DNA from: Maniola hyperantus
Lineage: Eukaryota; Arthropoda; Insecta; Lepidoptera; Nymphalidae
Direction: 5' to 3'
NCBI RefSeq assembly: GCF_902806685.2
Contig: NC_048546.1
Location: 14,307,891-14,371,890 of the forward strand
DNA: 64,000 nt
Under the pieces are notes generated by a model, which saw nothing but the letters and a program-made list of their open reading frames with translations, was not told the origin of the DNA and did no database searches. The translations under genes and the position numbers were made by a program. Shown piece after piece: positions 46,613-58,325 of this stretch. How positions within the stretch are numbered: the first letter of the stretch is position 1; every line of letters begins with the position of its first letter.

Positions 46613-47129
46613 CAGGGTTGTTGCACTATCGAGATCTCATGTCAGTCACTCCCAGCAAAAACGGCTAGTCTCATTGGATATTACATGCGTTAATAGGCAC
46701 TGAATATCAAACAAAGGAATTTCAAAACGCTTTTGGAATTTTGCCTCGAGCAAAAAATACCTAAATACTATCGTAACTCCAAACAATAGCTTGTGGAATA
46801 TAATTTATGCAAAACGAATAGTGGTGTATCTCTGAATCTTGTTACATTTCTCTCCATTGAATTACTTATTACAATGTTTCACTTGCGTTCAAAGAAACTA
46901 AGTTCCAAGTTAGATTGTTCAATCACTGAATAATGTTTGCTAATATTTAAGAAGTTAGTTATGAATAGAACTTGGCGTATATTCAGTAAAAGTAAAATTT
47001 GTATACTTAATTCATAAACCTACTGAATATACTGAAAATAAGCGCTGTATGTTCTTGTGCATCAAGGCGTATACCATACTGAGCTGGGACCCTTTTTCGG
47101 GTCCTAATTTTGGGTCAGACGGCAGACCT

Positions 47130-47390
47130 GATAGATGTATCCATAAAATGTTTGTCTGCTTAACTAACTACGAATTATGTGCGTTTTAAGAAATTAATTA
47201 TCACTCGCTTTAACGTCGATGGAAAACGTCGTGAGGAGACATGCATGCCTGAGAGTTTTCCATAATGTTCTCAAAGATATGTGAAGTCTGCCAATCCGCA
47301 CTTGGCCAAACCCTTCTCATACTGAAAGGAGACGCGTGCTCTGTAGTGAGTCGCCTATGGCTTGATCATGATGATTAACTACGAATATCT
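47130..47390 (+). repeat. SINE family B partial copy
   Basis: ATGTGCGTTTTAAG, TGCATGCCTGAGAGTTTTCC and AGTCTGCCAATCCGCACTTG; tRNA head missing. Confidence 0.6.
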
Positions 47391-47689
47391 TAGTTTCACG
47401 GAAAAATAGAAACACAGTCAAAGTCACACGTAACAGTTAGTAATAAATTAACATTTAATATGAAGAACTAGCTTCATAAACATGAATTATACACTCATGC
47501 GCATGTTCCAGAGTCGGAAAATTTGCAGTAAAGTCATAAACACGTTACGCAATTAGTGTTGTTCTGGACGGTAGCTCTCGACAAGAAGATTCATCAAAAG
47601 GATTTCATTCGTAGTGCGCTCCATACAAACGTAGTTTGGACCGCAGCAGTCCCAAACGCGTAAGGACCCGGATGGGTTCGAAACCGACC

Positions 47690-48150
47690 GACCCCAAAAA
47701 ATATTATCATGGAACTATATTTACTCTTGTTACATAATAAATTCGGTAATAATTTTTTTTTAATTTTTAGTGTTTGTGGCTAGTTATTGAAGTCGGTTTT
47801 TATTTTTTTTTGTAAAAAAAAAATTATTTCACAATTTTTAGTGGTCCCATGGTATTAAAATATGCTATGCCTGGTTAAAAATCTACTGTTTACTAAGATA
47901 TTACACTGATCGCGAGCAATTTACTCTTATCCGTTGAGGAGTTCCAGTATCTATCTTAGAAGATGTTCATCAGATCTTCACCAAATTTATATGGGACCAC
48001 TTTTGAAGTATACCCTTTAAAACAAAAAAAGAATTTTCAAAATCGGTCCAGGCGTCTTTAAGTAATCGGGTAACATACATAAAACATAAAAAAAAAAAAA
48101 AGATTCTGACGAATTGAGAACTTCCTCTTTCTTTTGAAGTCGGTTAAAAA
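47690..48150 (+). repeat. AACCGACTTC/GAAGTCGGTT family, second copy
   Basis: Shares GACCCCAAAAAATATTAT, TTTTAGTGTTTGTG, GTTAAAAATCTACTGTTTAC and GAAGTCGGTTAAA with 30596-30995. No left arm, so no large hairpin here. Confidence 0.65.
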
Positions 48151-48527
48151 TTAAGTACATCGAGCTTGGTTTGTTAATTATTCAAATAAACCATCAAATT
48201 ACGTTTGTATGGAGTGATTCACGGAGACACCACTGCTAATATTAATCGATTACCATTAACATGCATTACCATTCAATGAGTATTTCATCACACACCATAA
48301 TATCTTGCTCGTTACATCTTCATGGAAAACAAACAAACAGCATATTTTATACGTACAATCTTCATTACCCATGCCCAGTGGCGTGCAATTCATAGAGGCA
48401 TAAAAGTCCTGCTTACCCTAGTTGAAATGACCAGTGCTCATTTATCTTTGTAGGTGTATCTAAGACCTATCTTACTAATGCTTACCCTGGCTTCAAACTC
48501 TGTGCACGCCACTGCCCATGCCATATA

Positions 48528-48736
48528 ATAAATGCAAAAGTGTGTTTGCTAGTTGTTTTGTTCTTCAATCACGTCGCAATCAAGCAACGGATCATCGTGA
48601 TTTTTTGCATGGGTATAGTTAATTACCTGAAGAGAGACTATAGGCTACTTTTTATCCTGGAAAAGCAAAGAGTTCCCACGGGATTTTTAAAAACCTAAAT
48701 CCACGCGGACGAAGTCGTAGGCATCAGCTAGTAATA
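48528..48736 (+). repeat. GCGAAAGTGTG...CAGCTAGT element
   Basis: TAATAAATGCAAAAGTGTGT to AAGTCGTAGGCATCAGCTAG. Confidence 0.7.
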
Positions 48737-48875
48737 TTTAGAAACTAGGTGATGCCCGCGACTTCATGCCCGCGAGCAATGCTGAAATGTCATTCTTAAA
48801 GGTCGCTGTTCATGACTTTCGGCCGCGTACTGTAAAAAAGTTAACTCTCCCGAAAAAAATCATAATATCGCTGGA

Positions 48876-48934
48876 CCCCCCCCCCTCCCCCCACTCCCCC
48901 CTCCCCCTCCCCCCTCACTCCCCCCTCCCCCTTC
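48876..48934. repeat. C-rich low-complexity tract
   Basis: CCCCCCCCCTCCCCCC-type run broken by CACT, about 59 bp. It can form G-rich structures on the other strand. Confidence 0.8.
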
Positions 48935-49009
48935 TCAAGCTGGATTGGGACTTAGAAAAATCCAGCTTGTTAACAGCTGGATTTTCTTTCGATATAAGTA
49001 ATTAAACAA

Positions 49010-49960
49010 TTTTTTTTATAACTTTTATAATTAAGATTTGCCATGCAGCTTGCACGGCATTAAGCTAAATAAAATATTAGACACTAATTAGTCTTAATAC
49101 CTGATATATTTTTATGAGAATAATAAATAATAGACCAATAGATTATCTAACGATCTACACTTATAGGTCATACGATCAATATAATTTTATGTTGTCTCAA
49201 AACTATTACGACCCGGATTTGCTCTATTTTAAAAACATGTCGCAAAAAAAGACAAGGAATTATTTCTAAATTTTTCTTCGCAATAAATTGGAGTTATTAC
49301 GACAAAGTGCTCTCATTTCATCCTACGCTAGTAATTTATATTCGAATGCCTATTGTTATATGTAAATTGTCTCATAAAAAAATAGATACCTAGTTACTCA
49401 ACGAATTGGGAACATAATATTTTGAAAGACAAAATCGCTTAGCCACTTGCCAATATGTGGGCGAGATGGCCTGAATATAACTTAGGCGCCACCCTCAATT
49501 AAGTAATATACCTACTTAATATTATTTCGAGAAGTTTCCTTCGCAGCAGTCAGCACTTTTCATACAAACATTGTCTGATTACCATTTACTCATTTAAATA
49601 TCAAAAGAACTCCATGAAATTTTCGAGACACGTTCTGAAAATAAATATTTGTACCTGTAGGTACCTGTTGTTGTATGTAAATCTTTAAAACTGCAAATTT
49701 TTACAGAAATTTGGAAAACTGCAAAAAAATATTAATTTCTAGAACGTGTGTACAAAATTACATTGAATAAATACCTAATAGATTTATTATAATGAACGAA
49801 TAAATAATAATTGATGATGATGATCTAATAATGACTGAGTAAATAATGAAAAAAATCATAAATCTAAATCATTGAGTTTGATTCGTTAATATTCAAATGA
49901 GAACCAAACTACGTCTGTTTGGGGCGCGCTACGAATGAACTCTTAAGTAATAATGTCGAA
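49010..49960. other. No gene recognised
   Basis: AT-rich unique-looking DNA; no exon, tRNA or clear repeat copy. Confidence 0.4.
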
Positions 49961-49961
49961 A

Positions 49962-50022
49962 AAATACCCGAGTACGGAACCCTCGGTGCGCAAGTCTGAC
50001 TCGCACTTGGGCGGGTTTTTAT
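49962..50022 (-). repeat. GGTTCCGTAC-family fragment
   Basis: CGAGTACGGAACCCTCGGTG to CTGACTCGCACTTGGGCGGG. Confidence 0.55.
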
Positions 50023-50389
50023 TTTTATTTTGTAGCCAAAAAAGAAACTCCAGGCAGACTATTCACACAAGATCATTGCCTGGCGACAGTTTTGCCTCTG
50101 TATTGTGGTTGTGGCACGTCTGAAAGGGCCCTAAGATGGGATCCAAGTCACTGCAGACCTCATTAAAATCTAACAAGAATGTAGATGTCCAAAAATGATT
50201 ATTATGTAACTTGCCTAGGTATATCATTATGTCTACCGCTATAAATGGTCAAATGGTCATTAGAACACCAAGGTCTCGACCTTGGTGTTCTACATTTTTG
50301 TGCTATAATTTTAAAAAAATCTCGTAGGCTTGAAACAGAGAGTTGTTATATTATTAGGTGAGAGAAAAAACTGTCCCCCTTTATTTAAT

Positions 50390-50622
50390 CTAAATATATT
50401 AAAGGAAAAGGTGACTAACAGAGTGAGTGACTGACTGACTGACTGGCTGACTGATCTATCAACGCACAGCTCAAACTACTGAACGGATCGGGTTGAAATT
50501 TGGCATGCAGATAGCTATTATGACCGCTTAGAAAGGATTTTTGAAAATTCAGCCCCTAAGGGCGTGAAATAGGGGTTTGAAATTTGTGTAGCCCATGCGG
50601 TCGAACTCGCGGGCATAAGTTA
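50390..50622 (+). repeat. (GACT)n-linked Helitron-like element, copy 6
   Basis: ATATTAAAGGAAAAGGTGAC to CTCGCGGGCATAAGTTAGT. A GCGAAAGTGTG-family remnant follows at 50730-50975. Confidence 0.65.
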
Positions 50623-51404
50623 GTTATTTAAATTTCTAAAAGATAGGAGATTATACCAAAATACCCTAATTAATCACACTCGGAGTTTTACGAAATACGA
50701 AAAAGTTTTACGAATACTTTTACATACTAGATGACGCTCGGAACTCCGTCCACGTGGATTCAGATTTTAAAAAGCCCTTGGGAATTCTTTTATTTTCCGA
50801 GATTAAAAATAGCCTCTACCATCCGTTTGACCGGTTTGGACGAAATTTACACATACTCGTATAGCTCGCATCCCGGGAAAGGACATAGGCTACTTTTATC
50901 CCGGAAAATCAGAGTTCCCACGGTATTTTTAAGAACTGAAACTCACGCGGACGAAGTCGCGGGCATCACATAGTATATAATATATTAGGTACGTTTGTGT
51001 AAATAATTTCTGGTCTCAACAAAGTATCGTTTTTATAATTTTTACAGATGGAACTTGAAAGTGTTTTTTGACTTACAACGTATTAAATTTGTTGCTCCAC
51101 GAATTGACTCAATGGTTTAAGGCATAATAATACCGCAGAATACATAATAGTACCTACATATAAATACGTAATTCATAACTTGTTTTTGGTAGACAGTTGT
51201 TCAAGCCCCGCCCACTGCAGGCACGTGATTCACCGTAAACCACTGATTCATGTGACATGTCTCACATGGAGATTATAATATTTGACTGCCTAAAAATGAC
51301 AATCTTTATCGATGACCAATAAGTATTTTTGTGGGACTTTGTAAAATAATTCGCACACAAAAAAATTCATGTGGGCATCTAGCTAGAGACAACTAAATAT
51401 AGAT

Positions 51405-51600
51405 GTTTTCCCTTCCTAACTCGCATCTGGCACAGCAGACGGTCGAAGTGCACCAGACAATCAGGTGGTGAGGGTGAAATTCCTTACGGTGGCGCGCGGT
51501 GCGGTTGTAGAAAAAGGAGGGTGGAATGAGGTCAAAAAGCTCTTCGGAGCACTCCCCATTATAAAGGCGATAGAACACGCATAGATTTTTAGAGACACAT
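51405..51600 (-). pseudogene. LINE reverse transcriptase C-terminal fragment
   Basis: Minus-strand FYRLYNGECSEELFDLIPPS then FFYNRTARHRKEFHPHHLIV...STV, a widespread C-terminal signature of insect non-LTR retrotransposons. The frame breaks after this segment. Confidence 0.65.
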
Positions 51601-52089
51601 CTAGTTAAATTATTGATATAACTAATAATAATTAATGACATAATTAATAACATCTAGTTAGATTAATCGTTTGCTATTTTTCACGAAAAGCAAATTTTCA
51701 AACCTACAATCACAAAGTGCGAAAATTCACTTTCCGTGAAAACCAACCTGCAAAATATCGGAACTATTGATCTAGATTTGAAATAGCCGTTCTAGTAATA
51801 ATGAAGCTTAGATAATGCTCAATCAAACCAAACAAACGGTCGCGTCAAAAAGACTTCAACGCGTATCCAGCTCCTCAGTTTCCGGATGTCCAAAAAAAAC
51901 AATAGTTTTATTATAATTGATTCTATATATATATAATTTATTGCATAATATATTATAATTGACTATTTTATTTAATGGAACGTCAAATAGGAATGATCTC
52001 ATCGGCACTAATAAAACAAATTAGTATGTGTAAGTAAATATGTAATATTCGTGGTTTGTAACGTGCGAATTCGATAGATAAACTAAAAA

Positions 52090-52556
52090 AACGGTCAAGT
52101 GTGAGTTGGACTCGAACCCGAAAGGTTCCGTACTCATCGTACAAGAAATAACACTTAATTTGTTTGGTGTTGTAACCACAAATTCACGTTTTTCGATTTT
52201 TTTCCTTTATTTGTACTGTAAGACCAAATGACCACCTGCCTTTCATGATCATAGGTCAACGGGAAGTTTTATTTATTTATTTTCAATAAAAAGAATATTA
52301 GCCATGACTAATATTCCTCTTTCCTCTCCAACTAAGCGTCAAGCTTGTGCTAGGAGTAGGTACGACAATAGTGCAACGGGCGGAGTATGAACCGTCGACC
52401 TTTCGGTTTTCAGTCCACTCCTTTACCCGTTGAGCTATTGAGGCTCTTAAGTATTATTATTAAGTACTTTACTGGTACTCTATTGGTTTTGATTTCCTTG
52501 ACAGACAGACAACGAAGGTATCAGAGTTCCTTTTTTCTTTTGAGGTACGGAACCCC
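52090..52556 (+). repeat. GGTTCCGTAC-family repeat interrupted by a SINE
   Basis: Left part to GGTCAACGGGAAG (about 52267), right part from GACAGACAGACAACG to GTACGGAACCCCAAAA; SINE family C lies between. Confidence 0.65.
52300..52447 (-). repeat. tRNA-derived SINE, family C, copy 2
   Basis: Minus-strand start TCAATAGCTCAACGGGTAAA with a box-B-like GGTTCATACTCC. Inserted in the preceding repeat. Confidence 0.7.
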
Positions 52557-52679
52557 AAAAATCCTCACTAATTTGACAATAGGTATCTAGTAGATAAACT
52601 AGTTTTAAAAAGATCTTGCTATGCGGAACTCAAACTTTTGTGTTACTTAATACTTCCATAGATAAAATTTATTTGAGCA

Positions 52680-52865
52680 CTAGCTGCCCCGGCAAACATC
52701 GTACCGCCTAACAGTCGATTTTTTTATTTTTATTTTTCTCTCCGTTAGAACCATCCTCGTACCTACATCAAGGAATATTATAAAAAAAGAATTAGCGAAA
52801 TCGGTTCAGCTGTTTTGAGATTTGCGATCAGCAACACATTTAGCGATTCATTTTTATATGTAGAG
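52680..52865 (-). repeat. Third Helitron-like family, reverse copy
   Basis: CTAGCTGCCCCGGCAAACAT to AACACATTTAGCGATTCAT, matching 39197-39381. Confidence 0.65.
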
Positions 52866-53211
52866 ATAATTGGCTTTATTATAAAAAAGTTGAAAACTAA
52901 AACCCGACTACGATCGTCTTAATAAACGCAGAAATTTTATAGTAAAATTGAGTTTCTGACGCTTGGTATATTTTAATAGCATACTATTTATATTTATATT
53001 TATGAACTCAATATTTTTTCCAGTTTCATTTGACACCCCACCCATCCATAGGAAACTTAGCTTTTTTTCGATTTTAGTACCTATAAAGTTTTTTGTTTTC
53101 TTCTTCACTCCTCATAATCATGAGGATATGTGTATATGTTAACCATAATACATCAAAACGATTTCCCATCAGGAGTTAATGGTTTATTTTATTTTATTTA
53201 AAGATCTTTAT

Positions 53212-53223
53212 TGCACACACACA

Positions 53224-53281
<58 letters not shown>
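53212..53281. repeat. (CA)n microsatellite
   Basis: About 35 CA units with one CATA interruption. Open frames across it (Thr-His or Cys-Val repeats) are artefacts. Confidence 0.95.
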
Positions 53282-53282
<1 letters not shown>

Positions 53283-53562
53283 TATATACAGGAAAACAAT
53301 ACAAGATACAAAAGAAACTATACAAAATGGGTGCAAGGGCGGCCTTATTATGATCTATTGTTGTCATAATTAGCAGCAAAACTTTGTATTCTTAGTACAC
53401 ACACAATTGATTAAATAAAAACTACGATGACAAAGTTACATAGATATTATCTTTCTTTATACACAAAAAGACTTCATCAAAAAATGTTCAAAGATTATTC
53501 TCATGGTAGAGACTAAAGATGTAAGAATCGCTACTTTATAATTTCTATTTTTTTTTTTAAGA

Positions 53563-53708
53563 ATATTAGCCAAGCATGATGACTAATATTCCCCTTTCTT
53601 TACTCTCCAACTAAGCGTTTATAGCTACTGCTAGGAGTAGGTACGACAATAGTGCAACGGGTGGGATTTGATTTCAGTCCGCTCCTCTAACCGTTGAGCT
53701 ATTGAGGT
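53563..53708 (-). repeat. tRNA-derived SINE, family C, copy 3
   Basis: AGAATATTAGCCAAGCATGA ... CAATAGTGCAACGGGTGGG ... AACCGTTGAGCTATTGAGG in plus-strand sense. Confidence 0.7.
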
Positions 53709-53737
53709 TCAAACTAGGCTATATATGAGGCTAAAAA

Positions 53738-54048
53738 TATTATAAATGCGAAAGTGTCTTTGTTTGTTGGTTTGTCCTTCAATCACGTCACAATGGAGCA
53801 ATGGATTGGCGTTGCATGGGTGTAGTTAAAGACGTGGAGAATGACATAGGTTACTTTTTATTCCAGAAAATGAAAGAGCTTCCGCAAAATTTTCAAAAAA
53901 AGAAGACCAATCACTACGCAACGGAGCAATGGAACAACCGTTGCTCCGTTGCGTAGTGATTGAAGGACAAACCAACAAAACCAAAAAACTAATAAGCTAA
54001 CAAACCAATACACAAACACACTTTCGCATTTAAATATGGGTAGTGATA
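53738..54048. repeat. GCGAAAGTGTG elements in a head-to-head palindrome
   Basis: The plus half 53738-53895 and minus half 53928-54048 meet around CAATCACTACGCAACGGAGC and its reverse complement (about 53909-53963). Confidence 0.65.
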
Positions 54049-54649
54049 ATATTCGTAGTGACGGGTAGTGATAGATTTGCGCTGCATAAGACAAAAGGTT
54101 TAAGTACCTACCTATTCCGAAAAAAAAACGAGCGCGGCGTCTACAAAGTACAAACACGTCAGTTATGTAACGCATCCGAGTCAACGACGCCGGCGATATG
54201 TTAACGAGCCTCGGCAAAAAGCTGTAAAGCAATACCTGAACTGTTAACACATCGCCTTGTTATTACACGTTGTTAAACTAATGACGGACTTCGCGCTTGA
54301 TTAACATTTCACCATATTATAATAATTATTGATGAAGTATTTTTTTATTCAGTTACAAGTAAGCCGAAATTCCTCGGTGCTTGAAGAACAAAGTCTTCCA
54401 ACAGTGCGTGTTGCCAGTGATGACATATAGATCCGATTTACAATGAGCCAAAAGCTTAATTTGCTATAATCCGCTGAAACAGGTCGAATCTGTATGGTGC
54501 AACATGCAGCATGCGAAATGCACCGCCCGCCCTCCCACTGCTAAACATGCAGGAAAATGCAAGCAATACGCACCACCACCACGCAGCACCACACAAATCC
54601 CAAAACACACTCGACGCACGTTTCGCCGCGACACCGGAGCGTCTTCAGG

Positions 54650-54975
54650 AGATGTTGACCTTACAATCCACAGTTGCAAAGAATTTGTATATCTGTATAT
54701 TTTCGGTTCATTGTATATCATGGACTTCCGGAAAGTAACGCCTACTATACAACATATGGATCCGAGACATGGTCACTAAGTATGGGCCTTATAAGAAAGC
54801 TCAGAGTCACTCTGCGAGCGATGGAGAGAGCTATGCTTGGAGTTTCTCTACGTGATCAAATCAGCAATGAGGAGATCCGTAGGAGAACTAGAGTAACCGA
54901 CATAGCTCAACGGGTACCGAAGCTGAAGTGGCAATGCGCAGGGCACATAATATCACTTCACTTTGGTAAGTAAAG
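54650..54975 (+). pseudogene. RTE-type LINE reverse transcriptase C-terminal fragment
   Basis: An open 100-codon stretch includes YGSETWSLSMGLIRKLRVTL, RAMERAMLGVSLRDQISNEE, IRRRTRVTDIAQRV and LKWQCAGHI, typical of the RTE clade 3' of the palm domain. Both ends are truncated; a degraded KEFVYL block precedes it. Confidence 0.75.
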
Positions 54976-55308
54976 AACAGAATTGTTCAAATAGCGTATT
55001 AGAATAATATCTATTCTATCACCACCGATTGACGCTAAATGTTTTAATTTGACGCGTTATAAAATCTTATCTTTATTGATATGTAAAATTTGTATAATAT
55101 TCCTATTACATCTAGTATTATGATTAATTCTATAGATCATTTCTATTCATATTTTATAGAAAATGCTTTATTCAAAGATAAAATAAGATAAATTTATTTC
55201 TTAGGTGTAAGGTTTATAGTGACCTTGCTATGGAAATTTTCAGAACGCAGGTTCTAAGGTCAGAAAATTCAGTAAGTACTTTATTACTTTTTCAGTCAAT
55301 AGTTGTTA

Positions 55309-55396
55309 AAGTCCCGCAAATTGCGAATGCGCGTGGCCGCAATTTTAGTGACGTCAGCACTAGACTCAAGTTTCAAGCTGATGATGGTATAATTTT
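55309..55396 (+). mobile_element. CRE-carrying MITE, truncated copy
   Basis: AGTCCCGCAAATTGCGAATG, TGACGTCAGCACTAGACTC and AGCTGATGATGGTATAATTT; right half lost. Confidence 0.7.
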
Positions 55397-55841
55397 GAGA
55401 GATTTGCACTCCCTCTACAACCTCTTGCACTGCCAAGGGTCACTGGTAGAGATCTCTCATAGAGATAATGCTTCCCTGTCCACCGTCTCTTTTTTGTCTT
55501 TATTGTAAATGTTTTTGTTACAAAAAAAATTAGCTTCTGAGCTTGGAAGTCACACGTGTTTTGTGATACGTTTTGTCTCCAATTAAAGAAAAGGTTATGA
55601 CTTATGACTAACCTTTATAGTTTTGAAAAGAAGTGAGGCTAGAAAACTGCACAAAAATAAGACCTGAGTCAGTTTCTAAACATATTCAACCAGGATCTAA
55701 CTATTGTGGCTTTTAATGAATGTAAATTTAATGAATTAGACATACTTACTATGAATGTTTGGTCGAAGAATTACGATAAATCAAAATTATATTGTAATAA
55801 TATTTATTTAAGATTATACTTAGATTTGTTCCGTTTGCCAT

Positions 55842-55887
55842 GAAGACCTTGGGGCCATGGAGTAGACTCCATGGCCCCAAGGTCTTC
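55842..55887. repeat. Perfect 22-bp snap-back palindrome
   Basis: Arms 55842-55863 and 55866-55887 (GAAGACCTTGGGGCCATGGA...) are exact reverse complements with a 2-base AG loop. Confidence 0.9.
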
Positions 55888-55984
55888 ACGGTACTAAAAA
55901 GAATTACGAGACATTTCACCGTCCTTGTCTGGTAACAGAAGAAAGAGCTGGAACATTCATTATTAACACAGGTCTCCACTCATA

Positions 55985-56230
55985 ATGAGAAGGGGTTATA
56001 CCACGATCCACCACGCTGGCTGAGTGTGAAATGGCAGACTTCACAGTTCACATACTTTTGGGAACTCTCAGGTATGCAGGTTTCCTCACGATGTTTTCCT
56101 TAACCGAGCAGATATTTAATGGCTTAAAACACATATAACTCCGAAAAATTTGTGTTGTGTGCCCGGGATCAAACCCCCAACCTCCCGAATAGGAGGGGAC
56201 GTATTAACCACTAGGCTATCACTGCTTTTC
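55985..56230 (-). repeat. SINE family B, reverse full copy
   Basis: ACCACTAGGCTATCACTGC at the head (minus strand GCAGTGATAGCCTAGTGGT), B-box-like GCCCGGGATCAAACCC, and body GGGAACTCTCAGGTATGCAG. Confidence 0.7.
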
Positions 56231-56239
56231 AATCAAATA

Positions 56240-57130
56240 TAATCAACTTTATATCGTGACTGGACATGATGTAATCTTTGCTTTAAAAAAATACTCCACT
56301 TTATCTCAAAAATGGTTTGATCTTTACAATTTCACGCTTGTCCATCTGTATGATTAAATTCTATACAAAATAAAGGATTTAATTGGGTGAAGTAGGAAAT
56401 AAGGTTGTTCTTATATTTTAATATTTATTACATAATAACAATAGACTTGTTTTGATAGTCGTGACACAACATGATTTTTATTGTACGAATCACATAATTT
56501 TTTATGAAAACTATTATCTTTGATTTCAGAATATATAAATTATAATATTATGTACAATATTTTGAAGACTTTAGGGTTCGTTCTGGGCAGTAGGATTTAT
56601 ATTTTAGTTTTTGATACAATTTTTTTTGGACAAAATATGTTAATTTAGTTACAACTAAATTAACATATTTCGTCAAAAAAAAAACTTAGAAGTATTTAAT
56701 TCAAACATTTTTATTTAAACTAGTTTGTATATTTTACTAAAAATAACGTGTTTATTTGATTATTATCTTTCTGGCACTCCGTATCAATTAACAATCGTAA
56801 CTAAAGTCCCGGGTTCTCTTCTCGGTTAAGTCTTTAAAAGCTTATAAAACATACTACATACTAAACATACTACATAATAATATATAGATTAGAATAAATA
56901 GAATAGTTTCCCTCCGAAGAAAAAGAACCTTATTTTTGATTTGGTTAAAAAATAGTGCTCTTTTCAAATATCATAACCACCTGTGACATAATTATTTAAT
57001 ACCTAAATAAAGTGTTTTTTATATCTTACAAGTAACAGCCAATAGAGACCTTGAACTAACTTTTTACATTCAAATCCATTTCGCAAGTCCAAACCAACAA
57101 TTATTTTGTCAAGTGCTTGTAAAATGTAAA
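56240..57130. other. AT-rich region, no gene; 18-bp palindrome at 56633-56670
   Basis: Arms 56633-56650 and 56653-56670 (AAATATGTTAATTTAGTT) pair exactly around AC. Nothing else recognised. Confidence 0.6.
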
Positions 57131-57140
57131 TGTGGACTAA

Positions 57141-57810
57141 GAGCCCGTGAGGGTCAGACATTCTTTATTTTATAAAAGCTGAATTGCACATTGTCCCCAA
57201 CCCTAACACAGGCAGGCACGATCAGCGACTATGTGGCTTCGGCAGATAACAGGTAACAAAGATGTAGGTATATAATCTTTCGTAAAAGTATATTACAAAT
57301 GCGAAAGTGTGTCTGTCTGTCTGTCTGCTAGCTTTTCACGGCTCAACCGTTCAACCGATTTTGACGAAATTTGGTACACATGTAGCTTGCAACCCGGGAA
57401 AGGACATAGGCTACTTTTTATCCCGGAAAATTTAAGCGTTCCCACAGGATTTTTAAGGACCTAAATCCACGCATACGAACTCGCGGACATCAGCTAGTTT
57501 TTTATATTTTCTTCGGAACAGTATTAGAAATCACGTTATGAATTTCCAGACACTTATAGTGTCGTGGCAGCCCCCTACCAGACACCCAACAATACATGAC
57601 GTGATTTGTAATATTATTCCGAAGAACATATAAAAAAATTAGACTTTAAATTTTGACAAAAGTTTTTATACACCTTTGTTACCTATTATAAATTGCCAAA
57701 GCCACGATGTTCCATACTTCATAGTCGCTGATCATGCTTGTGGTTGGAGACAATGCGTAGATAAACTTTGAGCTTTTATAAAATACAATAGGTCTGGCCC
57801 TCACAGGCTC
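57141..57810. mobile_element. Long foldback element with nested insertion
   Basis: Outer ends GAGCCCGTGAGGGTCAGAC and GGTCTGGCCCTCACAGGCTC start arms of about 150 bp (both containing ATTTTATAAAAGCT and GATCAGCGACTAT in opposite sense). Inside are a GCGAAAGTGTG element (57291-57500) and a second hairpin (57499-57645, TCTTCGGAA...TTCCGAAGA). Confidence 0.7.
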
Positions 57811-58000
57811 TTTTTCTATGATTCGAGTAGATGCCACTCGTCTGCCACTCGAATCGCGTAGTTATGACAGATCGATGTTATTATGCAAGCTAATGTCAAA
57901 ACACTTTGACTGTCAGTGGCGCATCAAAGATCAAGATAGTGTGGGTTGTCATTGTGACATGTGTAAATTATTGAGCTTTGAAAAAGCTTCTGCTAGATTA

Positions 58001-58161
58001 AGTCCCGCAAATTGCTAATGCGCGTTGACACCATTTTAGTGACGTCAGCACTAGACTGAAGATTCGAGCTGATGGTATATTTTTATTTCGGCTGACGTCA
58101 AAATGACGTCATTTCGATGGTGATGAGACATGGTTCCAGCGCAATAGCAATTTGCGGGACT
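58001..58161 (+). mobile_element. CRE-carrying MITE, full copy
   Basis: 161 bp, ends AGTCCCGCAAATTGC and GCAATTTGCGGGACT, TA on each side (57999-58000, 58162-58163), with TGACGTCA at 58040, 58093 and 58104. Confidence 0.85.
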
Positions 58162-58247
58162 TATTATATCGTGATACTTCATATTTAGCGTAAGGGCGTT
58201 TGTGCACTCATCCGTATTCTTCGAAGTAGCCGTCATACAAATACGTA

Positions 58248-58325
58248 TAGTACGCGACAGACCGAGATGGCAATTGGGGAGAAAACGCCCCGCACACCCG
58301 CACATCCCCCGGGGTGTTACCCGGT
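58248..58325 (+). repeat. GC-rich MITE family F fragment
   Basis: GTACGCGACAGACCGAGATG and CGCCCCGCACACCCGCACAT; right end missing. Confidence 0.6.

Noticed and set aside
53179..53379. Thr-His and Cys-Val repeat frames
   Set aside because: Translations of a (CA)n microsatellite.
54464..54779. Overlapping Pro/Thr- and Cys-rich frames on both strands
   Set aside because: No splice context or family. A potential first exon for the CPAP1-like gene was considered here, but there is no signal peptide with a usable phase-0 donor.
57818..58018. 66-codon frame
   Set aside because: Runs into the right-hand MITE and starts at the edge of a foldback element; no protein features.
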